Origin: Hoylesella loescheii
GTDB taxonomy: Bacteria; Bacteroidota; Bacteroidia; Bacteroidales; Bacteroidaceae
Assembly: GCA_021531755.1 (NCBI GenBank)
Contig: JADYUK010000005.1
Location: forward strand, 97,950-161,949
Reading direction: 5' to 3'
DNA length: 64,000 nt
The notes below the pieces were generated by a model. The model did not search any database and was not told where the DNA came from. It saw only the letters and a list, made by a program, of their open reading frames with translations. The position numbers were made by a program, and so were the translations under genes. This document shows, in pieces, positions 32,971 to 42,005 of this stretch; position 1 is the stretch's first letter; each line of letters begins with the position of its first letter.

Positions 32971-33222
32971 ATGACAAGATATATATATCCGTGATGCTCC
33001 GTGATACTCCGTGTGGAGAGAATAATTCGCAAATTCGATAATTCATGACAAGATATATAAATCCGTGATGCTCCGTGATAATCCGTGTGAAGAGGATAAT
33101 TCGCAAATTCGATAATTCATGACAAGATATATAAATCCGTGATGCTCCGTGATACTCCGTGTGGAGAGAATAATTCGCAAATTCGATAATTCGTGACAAG
33201 ATATATAAATCCGTGATAACCC
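32971..33222. repeat. 74-bp tandem repeat, 3.4 copies
   Basis: Unit starts are at 32971, 33045, 33119 and 33193 (partial). Each has TGACAAGATATATA, three CCGTGAT(G/A)-type words and AATTCG words. Differences are few (GATACTCC against GATAATCC; GGAGAGAA against AAGAGGAT). They lie between the divergently spaced acyl-ligase start and the 3' end of the GH13 gene. Confidence 0.92.
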
Positions 33223-33232
33223 CGTCAACCGG

Positions 33233-34939
33233 TCAACTTGCCAACACCTTGAGGATGACACCAGAATATGGGGGGATTGTAACGTGGACAGGTGATGACA
33301 TGCTGAGCGAGAGTGTGTGCTCGTCGCCCGTAAGCAGCTCTCTGGCTTTAGTCTCACATTCTTCAATTCCTAAATACCCGAAAGCGTGGGGTGGTATGTT
33401 TATCCTTGTATCCTTCTCTGTATCAGAGAAATTGACGGCGACAATTGCAAGAGCATTGTCACTCTTGCGAAGGAAAGCATACACAGCGTTCGTATCGAAA
33501 GAGGATGAGTGGGGATTGGCGTACATAAGGTCATAAAACGATCCTGACTTGAAAAGCGCATCGGATGTGGCAAGGTTTAGAAGCTGTGAATGTGTCTTCT
33601 CTATCTGGCGCTCTCCCTTTGATAGCTCACGGCGCGAATAATAACCTCTGCGTATAGTGTCGACACACCAGTAATCAAAGATTGTCGTGCGCCCGTCCTT
33701 GCCGGAGAAGCCTTCTGTGTCCATCCCCCTCTCGCCAAACTCCTCTCCTGCATACAGCATGAAAGGATTAGGACGCATCAATACCGATACAATCAGAGCG
33801 GGCACACCACGCAAGGCATCGCCAGCAAAAAAGTCAGATGCTATACGCTGCTCATCATGATTCTCAAGGAAATACAGCATATTGCCTGATATATCATCAG
33901 TCTCTTGCCAGCGACGGGTGATTTCTACAGCCGGGGCATTGCCACATGTAATGCTGCGCAGCGTGTCATACATTCCCACCTTGTCATACAGATAGTCAAA
34001 GCCCGCACCTATGTATGTGCGGTACTGTGACGGGTCATAGACCTCGCCTATGAACTTAATGTCGGGATATGCCTCGCGAACTCTCGATGTGGCATAATGC
34101 CAGAATGCCGAGGGAACCATCTCCGCCATATCACACCTGAATGCGTCGACACCCTTCGATGCCCAATACAGAAGGATATCTGTCATTTTCATCCATGTGT
34201 CGACAACAGGTCTGCCATCCTCACCATAGAAATGTTCAGAACGGCCGCCCGCGTCACAATAGTCTATCCCGTAGTTGAGCTTGACAGTCTCATACCAGTC
34301 ATTCCTCGAAGGGCTGGCGGAGAAGACATCGTTACCTGTCGCCTTTGCCGGTGACTCATTATAAGGGCTGACAACATTGCCATCACTGTCATGCGTCAAA
34401 TCAAACTGGGGGGCGAATGCCTGGTCCCAGCAATAATAAAAATTATTCTTCACAGAGAAATGGAAATGCTCATTGTCATCAGCTCCCAAACCACGGACAC
34501 CCTCGGGACACGAGATGGATTTGTACTCTCGAGCTACATGGTTAGGGACAAAGTCCATGACAACTTTCATTCCTGATTTATGTGTACGGGATATGAGACT
34601 CTCATACTCTGCCATACGCTCAGGAATATTGACAGCCATGTCTGGGTCAACATCATAGTAGTCAGTCACTGCATAAGGTGAACCCGCCTTGCCCTTGACG
34701 ATTGCAGGATGATTAGCTGGCATGCCATAGGCAGAATAGTCATGGGTCGTGGCATGTCTGATGACTCCTGTGAACCATATATGAGTACAGCCTAAGCTCC
34801 TGATTCGGCGGAGAACGTTTGAGTCAATATCGTTAAACTTCCCGACGCCATTCTCCTCGAGACTGCCATTCTGTTTGCATGTCACATTCCTATTGCCGAA
34901 GAGTCGTGTGAATATCTGATAGATGACAATTTTTTCCAT
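33233..34939 (-). CDS. GH13 alpha-amylase family enzyme
   Basis: I start at the ATG at 34939 (MEKIVIYQIFTRLFGN). The open frame runs 82 codons further without similarity. The 568-residue protein has a (beta/alpha)8 barrel with the GH13 regions DFVPNHVA, GVDAFRCDMAE (nucleophile Asp), FIGEVYDP (acid Glu) and FLENHDEQR (third Asp), then a C-terminal beta domain. There is no signal peptide, so it probably acts on imported or stored alpha-glucan in the cytoplasm. The exact specificity cannot be told. The gene ends within 10 bp of the tandem repeats. Confidence 0.92.
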   Translation of the reverse strand: MEKIVIYQIFTRLFGNRNVTCKQNGSLEENGVGKFNDIDSNVLRRIRSLGCTHIWFTGVIRHATTHDYSAYGMPANHPAIVKGKAGSPYAVTDYYDVDPDMAVNIPERMAEYESLISRTHKSGMKVVMDFVPNHVAREYKSISCPEGVRGLGADDNEHFHFSVKNNFYYCWDQAFAPQFDLTHDSDGNVVSPYNESPAKATGNDVFSASPSRNDWYETVKLNYGIDYCDAGGRSEHFYGEDGRPVVDTWMKMTDILLYWASKGVDAFRCDMAEMVPSAFWHYATSRVREAYPDIKFIGEVYDPSQYRTYIGAGFDYLYDKVGMYDTLRSITCGNAPAVEITRRWQETDDISGNMLYFLENHDEQRIASDFFAGDALRGVPALIVSVLMRPNPFMLYAGEEFGERGMDTEGFSGKDGRTTIFDYWCVDTIRRGYYSRRELSKGERQIEKTHSQLLNLATSDALFKSGSFYDLMYANPHSSSFDTNAVYAFLRKSDNALAIVAVNFSDTEKDTRINIPPHAFGYLGIEECETKARELLTGDEHTLSLSMSSPVHVTIPPYSGVILKVLAS

Positions 34940-35164
34940 TCCTGATTTTATTGTTTGTTGTGTAGGTGTGCAGAATGATTGTATGGATATTACTGGGAGA
35001 GATGAATTTCGCTCCTTCTGTTTTCTCTGCATGAGGATACACCCAGCTCCCTCCCTCATCATACATCTCTTACACAATGACATGACTAAGGGGATAAGAT
35101 TGTCCATAAGTGGCATGTCACATATAAATATGCGCTTTATATGAAGAGGCTGGATTGAATGCAG
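34940..35164. other. Intergenic region upstream of the GH13 gene
   Basis: The minus-strand frame is open upstream of the chosen GH13 start, but its translation is rich in Cys and Met and matches nothing. I see no clear promoter consensus. Confidence 0.4.
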
Positions 35165-35213
35165 AAAAGGATGGGCTGTTTGCAACAGAAAGAGGCAGAC
35201 AACACATCCTTTT
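35165..35213. terminator. Terminator-like hairpin after fabD
   Basis: AAAAGGATG (35165-35173) and CATCCTTTT (35205-35213) pair perfectly. The second arm is followed by more T on the plus strand, and on the minus strand the U-rich end is CCTTTTC. It lies 24 bp after the fabD stop. Confidence 0.55.
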
Positions 35214-35236
35214 TTCGCTTATTGATGTACGGCAGA

Positions 35237-36124
35237 TTATGCCAATCCGTGAACAGAAACCTCACGGCTGATTTTTGAAATCATGCCCTGGAGCGCCTTG
35301 CCTGGTCCACACTCAGTAAAGTCTGTGGCACCGTCAGCAATCATCTGTTGTACCTCATAAGTCCAGCGTACAGGTGCTGTGAGCTGGGCGATGAGATTCT
35401 GTTTGATTTCCTCAGGACATGTATGAGCTTTAGCGTCTACATTCTGGTATACAGGGATACGGGGAGCATGGAACTCTGTTGCCTCTATGGCAGCCTGGAG
35501 CTCATCCTTCGCTGGCTGCATAAGAGGAGAGTGGAATGCGCCACCCACAGGGAGGACGAGCGCACGCTTAGCGCCTGCTGCCTTCAGCTGCTCACACGCC
35601 TCGTTTATAGCATCCTTATGGCCCGATATAGCCAGCTGTCCAGGGTTATTGTAGTTTGCTGGGACAACGATATTGCCATCCTTTGATATGCCAGCACATA
35701 TCTCCTCAATCTTCTCATCAGGAAGACCGATTATTGCTGCCATTGTCGAGGGGGCTGCCTCACATGCCTTCTGCATTGCCATAGCACGCTTCGATACAAG
35801 TTTCAGTCCGTCCTCAAATGATAATGCCCCTGCTGCTACGAGAGCTGAGAATTCGCCAAGAGAGTGGCCAGCCACCATCTTAGCGTCGAAAGCGTCGCCA
35901 AGACAGATAGCCGATATTACTGAATGGAGGAATACCGCCGGCTGAGTGACCTTTGTCTGCTTCAGCTCCTCAGCTGTCCCCTCAAACATAATCTTTGTAA
36001 TCTCAAAACCGAGTATCTCGTTAGCCTTGTCGAAGAGTTCTTTCGCTTTTTCGTTGTTCTCGTAAAGTTCCTTACCCATTCCTGTGAACTGGGCGCCCTG
36101 ACCAGGGAATACAAATGCTTTCAT
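35237..36124 (-). CDS. fabD: Malonyl-CoA:ACP transacylase
   Basis: A 295-residue cytosolic enzyme that loads malonyl groups onto ACP for fatty acid synthesis. It has PGQGAQFTGMGK at the N terminus, the nucleophile Ser88 in GHSLGEF, and the catalytic His198 in GGAFHSPLM. Length and order are standard. It stands apart from other fab genes, between GH13 and the rpsF-rpsR-rplI operon, with terminator-like hairpins on both sides, so it is likely monocistronic. Confidence 0.97.
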   Translation of the reverse strand: MKAFVFPGQGAQFTGMGKELYENNEKAKELFDKANEILGFEITKIMFEGTAEELKQTKVTQPAVFLHSVISAICLGDAFDAKMVAGHSLGEFSALVAAGALSFEDGLKLVSKRAMAMQKACEAAPSTMAAIIGLPDEKIEEICAGISKDGNIVVPANYNNPGQLAISGHKDAINEACEQLKAAGAKRALVLPVGGAFHSPLMQPAKDELQAAIEATEFHAPRIPVYQNVDAKAHTCPEEIKQNLIAQLTAPVRWTYEVQQMIADGATDFTECGPGKALQGMISKISREVSVHGLA

Positions 36125-36242
36125 CTTTTATCTTTATTTTTATTTTCTTCTTAGGTTATGCCATTTCTTATATCGTGAACTCTCAGGAGAATAAGCTCAC
36201 ATAGAGCATTTCTACGATATCGTGAAATACCTGACCATTAAA

Positions 36243-36297
36243 ATAAAAAAAGAGAAGAACCAGTCTCTACAGTTTCCTGCTGATGGTCCTTCTTCTT
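36243..36297 (-). terminator. Terminator of the rpsF-rpsR-rplI operon
   Basis: Plus-strand arms GAGAAGAACC (about 36252-36261) and GGTCCTTCTTC (about 36285-36295) pair with one bulge. On the minus strand the hairpin runs into TCTCTTTTTTTATTTT. Confidence 0.75.
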
Positions 36298-36343
36298 GTT
36301 ATATTTTCATAATGTCGCTGTTCTGCGGCGTTATAATTGTCTT

Positions 36344-36874
36344 TTACTCAGCAGCAGGAGTCTCGACCTCGGCGGTGACCTCGGCAGCTGGAGCCTCATC
36401 AGCCTTTGTCTCCTCAGCCTGCTTTACGGGAGCATTCTCAGCTACGACAATGACAGGGAGCTCTACCTTGACCTCCTTATGGAAGATTACGTTTGCCACA
36501 TACTCACCGACAGTCTTGATGTCCTTCATCACGATGCGTTTGCGGTCGACAGCTATGCCCTTGTTTGCAAGCTCTGCAGCAACCTGAGCAGCGTTTACAG
36601 AGCCGTAAAGGACACCTGTTGCGCTCACCTTGCTTGCGATTGTCACAGTGACACCATTGAGAGCCTCAGCCTCTTTCTTTGCAGCCTCGAGTATAGCGGC
36701 AAGCTTGTGAGCCTGCTGCTTCAGATTCTCGGCGAGAATCTTCTTTGCCGAAGGAGAAGCGATAACAGCCTTACCCTGAGGGATGAGATAGTTACGTCCG
36801 TAACCAGACTTAACGTCCACTATATCGTTCTTGTATCCAAGACCGATGATATCTTCTTTCAGAATGATTTGCAT
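36344..36874 (-). CDS. rplI: 50S ribosomal protein L9
   Basis: A 176-residue protein. The N-terminal domain binds 23S rRNA and has the L9 signature (MQIILKEDIIGLGYKNDIVD, GYGRNYLIPQGKAV), followed by the long connecting helix and C-terminal domain. The last 25 residues are an acidic Ala/Glu/Pro tail (ETKADEAPAAEVTAEVETPA) beyond the usual 148-150 residues, as often seen in Bacteroidetes L9. Third gene of the S6-S18-L9 operon. Confidence 0.98.
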   Translation of the reverse strand: MQIILKEDIIGLGYKNDIVDVKSGYGRNYLIPQGKAVIASPSAKKILAENLKQQAHKLAAILEAAKKEAEALNGVTVTIASKVSATGVLYGSVNAAQVAAELANKGIAVDRKRIVMKDIKTVGEYVANVIFHKEVKVELPVIVVAENAPVKQAEETKADEAPAAEVTAEVETPAAE

Positions 36875-36894
36875 TATTATTGTCCTCCTGTCTT

Positions 36895-37161
36895 TTACTT
36901 CATCATATCAGTTACATAAGGAAGCAGAGCTATCTGGCGTGCACGCTTTACAGCTGTGGCGACACGACGCTGGTACTTCAGCGATGTTCCTGTTATACGA
37001 CGGGGAAGTATCTTGCCCTGCTCGTTGAGGAACTTCTTCAGGAACTCAGGGTCCTTATAGTCAATATACTTTATTCCGCTCTTCTTGAAGCGGCAATACT
37101 TCTTCTTCTTCACGTCGATTGTCGGCGCGGTAAGATATCTTATTTCTGACTGCTCTGCCAT
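36895..37161 (-). CDS. rpsR: 30S ribosomal protein S18
   Basis: 88 residues with the S18 core [19 protein letters not shown] then [20 protein letters not shown]. It binds S6 as a heterodimer in the 30S platform. It begins 2 bp after rpsF and is followed by rplI after 20 bp. Confidence 0.98.
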   Translation of the reverse strand: MAEQSEIRYLTAPTIDVKKKKYCRFKKSGIKYIDYKDPEFLKKFLNEQGKILPRRITGTSLKYQRRVATAVKRARQIALLPYVTDMMK

Positions 37162-37163
37162 GA

Positions 37164-37508
37164 TTATGCCTCCTTGTTTGAAAGTTTGTTACGACGCTTC
37201 TCTGCATACTGGGCCGCATACTTGTCGAGCTTTACAGTCATGAAGCGGATTACCTTCTCGTCACGGCGGTAGCCGGTCTCGAGAGTGTTGATAACTGATG
37301 GTTCTGCCTTGAACTCGATGAGATAATAGAATCCTGTCGACTTCTTGTCAATGGCATAAGCCATCTTCTTGAGCCCCCAGTTCTCCTCATTGATGATCTC
37401 TGCACCATTCTTCTTCAACAGGGCAGCGAATTTGGCAACAGTCTCCTTTGCCTGGTCGTCAGACAAAACGGGAGTTAAGATGAAGACTGTCTCGTACTGA
37501 TTCATCAT
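37164..37508 (-). CDS. rpsF: 30S ribosomal protein S6
   Basis: 114 residues, starting [13 protein letters not shown] (two ATG codons in a row). It contains the S6 stretch [19 protein letters not shown] and [12 protein letters not shown]. First gene of the operon. A structured leader and a good promoter precede it, which fits autoregulation by the S6:S18 complex known from other bacteria. Confidence 0.98.
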   Translation of the reverse strand: MMNQYETVFILTPVLSDDQAKETVAKFAALLKKNGAEIINEENWGLKKMAYAIDKKSTGFYYLIEFKAEPSVINTLETGYRRDEKVIRFMTVKLDKYAAQYAEKRRNKLSNKEA

Positions 37509-37621
37509 AGTTGATTGAATTGTTTGTTATTTTGTTGTTAATATTTGTGCGTGTTTTGGTAAGAGAGTTTTTCTTCTTGGGGCAAACCTTTTTCGTATGC
37601 CACCCCCCACCTTACCAAAAC
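37509..37621 (-). promoter_or_regulatory. Structured rpsF leader (possible S6:S18 control element)
   Basis: The predicted transcript start is near 37621. GTTTTGGTAAG and CTTACCAAAAC (plus-strand 37553-37563 and 37611-37621) form a perfect 11-bp stem closing an inner hairpin GGGGTGG/TTGCCCC. A CCG trinucleotide sits next to the 5' arm. S6:S18 leaders in other phyla use a stem plus CCG, but I cannot fit the full consensus. Confidence 0.5.
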
Positions 37622-37626
37622 GGCTG

Positions 37627-37658
37627 CAAAATTACTACTTTTTCTCTGAATGCCCAAC
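37627..37658 (-). promoter_or_regulatory. Promoter of rpsF-rpsR-rplI
   Basis: Minus-strand TAATTTTG (37627-37634) and GTTG (37655-37658) are 20 bp apart. Confidence 0.7.
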
Positions 37659-37893
37659 TTTTCCCGACAAAGGCTCTCTTGATGAGTGGTAGATTTAAAT
37701 AAATTTAACTAAATAAAGACGTCAAACATGCCCATATATTAAATATTGAACATAAGCATAATTATAAAGTAACATCTACGTCGCATAGCCAATGATGTAC
37801 AATCATTACGGCATGTGAGACTGCAGTGTGACCCAAGGCTGGCAACTCGTCTGTGGAGCGAGAAAGGAGAGGCTGGCTGGAGCGACGACGATA

Positions 37894-40800
37894 TCAAAAG
37901 CCTTCCAGCTCAAAATATTCGTCGTCTACCCGTTCTTCTTTCTTCTTTGGCTTAGCATCTGTATTCTTCTTGCGCTGAGTTCCTGCGCCCTCATCTATAA
38001 TCTCAATCACGTCAGCATTGAGATCCTGGCGGAGAGTATCGGTTGTCTTCCGTTTTGCAGGACGCTTTTGAGTTGTTGTTGTCCCAGAACCTTCACGCAC
38101 GCCTGAAGCTGTGTTTGTAGCGGCAGGCATATCGCCAGTAGACGACGTGTTGGCTGCTGCTGCGGTTCCGCTGACTGAATGTGCATCGCCAGACGTGATG
38201 GTTGCCGCCGGCTGGTTAGTCGCCTTTGATGATGCAGACGCTTTCTCAACGACACGGGCGGGTTGGCGGTTACGTTCTGGAGAGTTGGCCGTCAATGTAT
38301 CCGAAGGGACGGTGACGGCCGAGGGCCTACGTTCTGATTCCTGGGCCGTAACACCATCAGGATATTCATTGCCGTCGACGGTGGAAGACTCATCTGCCCC
38401 TTTATCTCCTTGGGCTTTCTTGTCTGATACGCTGTCGACCACGATAATACCGTCCTCTACCTCGCGGTTTCCCCCTGAGATATTGCCTGATTGCCTGTTG
38501 TCGATAATGATGCTTCCATCGTCTGGATTATCATCCACAGGAGCGATGGATGGATTCTCCTGAGCATCATCCTCTACAGCGTCACGGCTGGAAGAGCTGT
38601 CAGGTAATGGCGGGATATCAGAGTCTTCAACTTCAGCGGGCATCAACTGCTCGTTAAGCAGGAATCTGTCCACCATGGTATTGTCGCTGATGCTGTCATG
38701 GTAGAACTTGTCATAATCATTATAGCTCAAATGGCGGCCTAATACCTCAAGGTTGGTTACGCTGATGACAATATTCCGGGACAGCCGCAGAGCAGGAGCC
38801 ATGGAGGGGTCGGCATAGAGGCTCCGCGCATAGGACTTTGCCTCAGCAATATTCCTGAAGCCGCGGACTTGCAGACGGTGCATAGGGCCATACGGCTCTA
38901 TCTCAATGTCAAAGTTACGTACAAGATAGCTCGAGAAGTTGTGTCTCGATATATTATATAGCAGCTTGTTCTCTCCGCCGATATGGCTGAGTGTGTCCGG
39001 GGCATAGGTCATAAGGAAGCAGAACTCTTCTTCTGTCTCTGCCGAAAAGCGGTATGCTGTACTGTCATTGCCGCTCTGGAGGCTCTCATCGCGCTGCTCC
39101 CAGATATCGCTTATGTCGAAATGGGAGGAATGCAGCTGCCGTCCCGCTTTGACACCATTGATAATCATGCCTGCAAGGGGTGCTACCTCACTCTCTGGAT
39201 AATGCTCCACGATATGGGTCATGGCACGGATGCAGCTGTCCTTGTCGTTCAGAGAGAGCCGGGACAATCCACTTATAAAAATGAACTTTGGCCTGTTGGC
39301 GCCGTCGGGGTATCTTCTCTGAGATATGGAGGCATTACGCGAAATCAGGTTTACATCGTCCTTGCGGAAGGCCTCGTAGGTCTCAGCATAGAGAGAATCC
39401 TCACGGTGAGTGCCATATCTTGAGTTGTCCACGAAGTATGGATCAGTTATCATCTGTGTCCATCCAGACGAAGGATAGTGGGCTTCAAGCTTCTGCTTAT
39501 ACTCGTCTGCTGCGGCTGTATCGCCGCTACGTGAGTATAGGAGGAAAAGATGATAATACACATCAGGCATCTTCTCAAAGGACGGGAAATGCTTGGTAAT
39601 CCGCAGCAGCTCGCGCTCTGACAGTTTCAGATTTTCCATCTTGTCCTTGAATATCACTCCTGCATTATACAAGGCATCGGAGAGAATAAGATTGCTGGAA
39701 GCTAACTGCTCTGCTGTGAATGGTATCTGCGCAAGATAGAATTCGCGCGTGTGGGGGTCATTCTCTACAGAATCCTTCATCTCCTCCCCTTTGTCTTCGC
39801 CCGACGCAGTCTCTTCTTCCATTTCTGTCCCGTCTGTCGTACTGTCGGCAGAACCTGATGAGACGACGGTCTTGTTTATTCGGCGCCAATTGTCTTCTCC
39901 TGGACGTTTGCCCCATTGTCTCATGAAGGCCTGTTTGCCCTGCTGGACAGCCATGGGGTTATAGAAGTACCATACGGACTGAGTGCCGGACTTCGGTTGC
40001 TGTACAGGGCTGGAGGTCATGTTCTGTGTGCCAGATGTTTGCCCTACGGAGTTTCCAGACATTGCTGACGTCGCGTCTAACTGTGCAAGTCTCTCTTCTT
40101 TCTCCTTCTTCTTCAGTGCGGCTATCACACGGTCAATGGCCTCATTCCGGTCTTTCTCGCTCATTTTGGCCAAAGCTTGTAGGGAGTCCTGCAGATGGAT
40201 ACTCTCTGTGTGGGGGACAAGCTCATCAAGGATTTTTGAGCGGTTGGAAAGTGTCTCATACTCCCGCCTCTCCTTGTCCAATAGTCCGAGAGCCTCTGAA
40301 TAACATCTGCGCGCGTCAGAAAATCGCTCAAGTGTCCAATATAGATTGCCGAGAGTATACAACAGCACACCCTTCTCTATCCCGCTTCTTGTGGCGAGGT
40401 TCACTCCCTTCTCGTATGATTTGATGGCATTGGATGTATCACGTTCAGCAATATATATATTGCCGAGAGCATAATAAACCTGGTCGAGATAATCCTTATT
40501 CTTGTCTGACCGTGCCATGCGTCTCAGCCTTGCCACCTTGCTCTTCGATTTCAGGCCAGGCATCACTTCTGTCATAGAGATACGGGCATTGAACTCAAGC
40601 TCATAAGGTGGGTTTTGTCTTATTACGTGTCTGAAAGCATCGTAGGCTTCAGGGTATTTCCCTGATTGGGCATAAACCTGTCCGAGAATATACCATTCCC
40701 TTGCACGTTGTTTCTTCCTCATCTCATGTTTTACCACACGTCTGAGGTATAATGCGGCACTGTCGGCCTGCCCTGTATGGAGATAATAGTCTGCCAAGGT

Positions 40801-41445
40801 ATAATCCCATTCTTTCCGGCACCGCCAGTCGATAGAGTCACGGCGCATGTTACGTATCACGTCCTCAGCGTCATACATCCAATTCTGCTCTATATAACAT
40901 TTAGCCAGCCATGCACGCGCCTTTCCATAAATGGCAGGCTGGGTGTTATAAAGTCTTGACATATAAGAGAATGTGGCCGCTGCCTCATCAAATACTCCAG
41001 AATGGAACTGAGAGCGTCCCATCAGCATCCAGGCTTTCCACAAGAACGGATTGTACTCCCTACGGTTGAGCCATTCGATATCCCTCTCTGTCTTACGGCG
41101 TTTTTTCGTCCAGACGGGACGTTTCTTTATCGAGTGTCTCTTGATTGCTTTCTTTGATTTCGTGATTGCTGTCTCATAATTTGATTTGCCGAGTTCACGG
41201 CTCTGCTTGTTTGAGACAGTATAGAGGGGTAGGGTCTCTGTATAGTTGTCTTTATTTCCATTCTCTTTTTCGAGAGACGCTTCGATATATGCCAGGGATG
41301 CGTTGTAATACGTATTATACTTGGCATTGAAACTATGCCACCATCTTGAGCTGGATGTATTCTTCTGAGTCGAGCACGAGGATAACAGGCTGACAATATA
41401 GCCAACTGACAGCAAGGAAATGATTATTTTCAGAATACACCTCAT
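37894..41445 (-). CDS. porW: T9SS lipoprotein PorW (SprE-like)
   Basis: An 1183-residue outer-membrane lipoprotein. Signal peptide and lipobox LSSC give Cys24. Many TPR-type helical repeats run over residues of about 30-440 (YNPFLWKAWMLMGRSQFHSG, YAQSGKYPEAYDAFRHVI) and again at 560-700. The last 250 residues are a low-complexity Ser/Thr/Asp/Ala tail ending in Lys-rich and acidic residues. PorW/SprE is needed for type IX secretion and gliding, linking the trans-envelope core to PorE/translocon parts. The gene ends the aroA-side run of minus-strand genes. Confidence 0.85.
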   Translation of the reverse strand: MRCILKIIISLLSVGYIVSLLSSCSTQKNTSSSRWWHSFNAKYNTYYNASLAYIEASLEKENGNKDNYTETLPLYTVSNKQSRELGKSNYETAITKSKKAIKRHSIKKRPVWTKKRRKTERDIEWLNRREYNPFLWKAWMLMGRSQFHSGVFDEAAATFSYMSRLYNTQPAIYGKARAWLAKCYIEQNWMYDAEDVIRNMRRDSIDWRCRKEWDYTLADYYLHTGQADSAALYLRRVVKHEMRKKQRAREWYILGQVYAQSGKYPEAYDAFRHVIRQNPPYELEFNARISMTEVMPGLKSKSKVARLRRMARSDKNKDYLDQVYYALGNIYIAERDTSNAIKSYEKGVNLATRSGIEKGVLLYTLGNLYWTLERFSDARRCYSEALGLLDKERREYETLSNRSKILDELVPHTESIHLQDSLQALAKMSEKDRNEAIDRVIAALKKKEKEERLAQLDATSAMSGNSVGQTSGTQNMTSSPVQQPKSGTQSVWYFYNPMAVQQGKQAFMRQWGKRPGEDNWRRINKTVVSSGSADSTTDGTEMEEETASGEDKGEEMKDSVENDPHTREFYLAQIPFTAEQLASSNLILSDALYNAGVIFKDKMENLKLSERELLRITKHFPSFEKMPDVYYHLFLLYSRSGDTAAADEYKQKLEAHYPSSGWTQMITDPYFVDNSRYGTHREDSLYAETYEAFRKDDVNLISRNASISQRRYPDGANRPKFIFISGLSRLSLNDKDSCIRAMTHIVEHYPESEVAPLAGMIINGVKAGRQLHSSHFDISDIWEQRDESLQSGNDSTAYRFSAETEEEFCFLMTYAPDTLSHIGGENKLLYNISRHNFSSYLVRNFDIEIEPYGPMHRLQVRGFRNIAEAKSYARSLYADPSMAPALRLSRNIVISVTNLEVLGRHLSYNDYDKFYHDSISDNTMVDRFLLNEQLMPAEVEDSDIPPLPDSSSSRDAVEDDAQENPSIAPVDDNPDDGSIIIDNRQSGNISGGNREVEDGIIVVDSVSDKKAQGDKGADESSTVDGNEYPDGVTAQESERRPSAVTVPSDTLTANSPERNRQPARVVEKASASSKATNQPAATITSGDAHSVSGTAAAANTSSTGDMPAATNTASGVREGSGTTTTQKRPAKRKTTDTLRQDLNADVIEIIDEGAGTQRKKNTDAKPKKKEERVDDEYFELEGF

Positions 41446-41593
41446 ATTGTTACCACAAGGTTAAAGTAATGTGATTTAAGTTTCTCAAGCTAATAACCTG
41501 TCAACTTGTTTACTCGTCAACCAGTTAATCTGGATGTATACACACCCTTCGCGTTATGGGGATAGGATGCGGAAACTGGTTTGTGTCAAAACC

Positions 41594-41977
41594 TCACATA
41601 CCCTCAGAAAGTATGATATAGTCATCTTTTAGTCCGTCTGGCAGATTGATGTTCCTCAGCACAAGACTTCTTCCCCAATCCTTCACCTCGTCTTTCCTTA
41701 GAGAATAGAGGACTTCTGCAAACTCTTCTGTCTCTTGGCTATCATAACTGTCAGATGGGCGCCCTTGGTATTTATCCAGTTCCTCGTCATCGTAGTAGAC
41801 AATATCCTTCAATGAAGCTTCCATCATACACACCTGCTCACATTTTTCAGAATTACCGTCGCAAGATGAACAAGAGTTTCCATTAGGATGACGGAGAGTT
41901 GTATCCCTTTTTGAGACTATCCCCAGCAATGCTGATATACAGGCAAGTATTACAAGCGACAAAACCAATAACGCCAT
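41594..41977 (-). CDS. Small membrane protein with CxxC...CxxxC cluster, function unknown
   Basis: 127 residues: an N-terminal hydrophobic segment (MALLVLSLVILACISALLGIV) and then NSCSSCDGNSEKCEQVC, a four-Cys cluster that could bind a metal or Fe-S centre. A soluble acidic C-terminal part follows (DDEELDKYQGRPSDSYDSQE). It lies between aroA (28 bp) and porW (148 bp) on the same strand. I do not recognise a named family, though the position suggests a conserved Bacteroidales gene. Confidence 0.65.
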   Translation of the reverse strand: MALLVLSLVILACISALLGIVSKRDTTLRHPNGNSCSSCDGNSEKCEQVCMMEASLKDIVYYDDEELDKYQGRPSDSYDSQETEEFAEVLYSLRKDEVKDWGRSLVLRNINLPDGLKDDYIILSEGM

Positions 41978-42005
41978 GACACTTAGGAGAAAAGAAGAAC
42001 AGTTG

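Noticed and set aside
33043..33366. A minus-strand frame across the 74-bp repeats as a repeat protein
   Set aside because: The repeat period is 74, not a multiple of 3, so the reading frame shifts at each unit and the peptide is not a true repeat protein.
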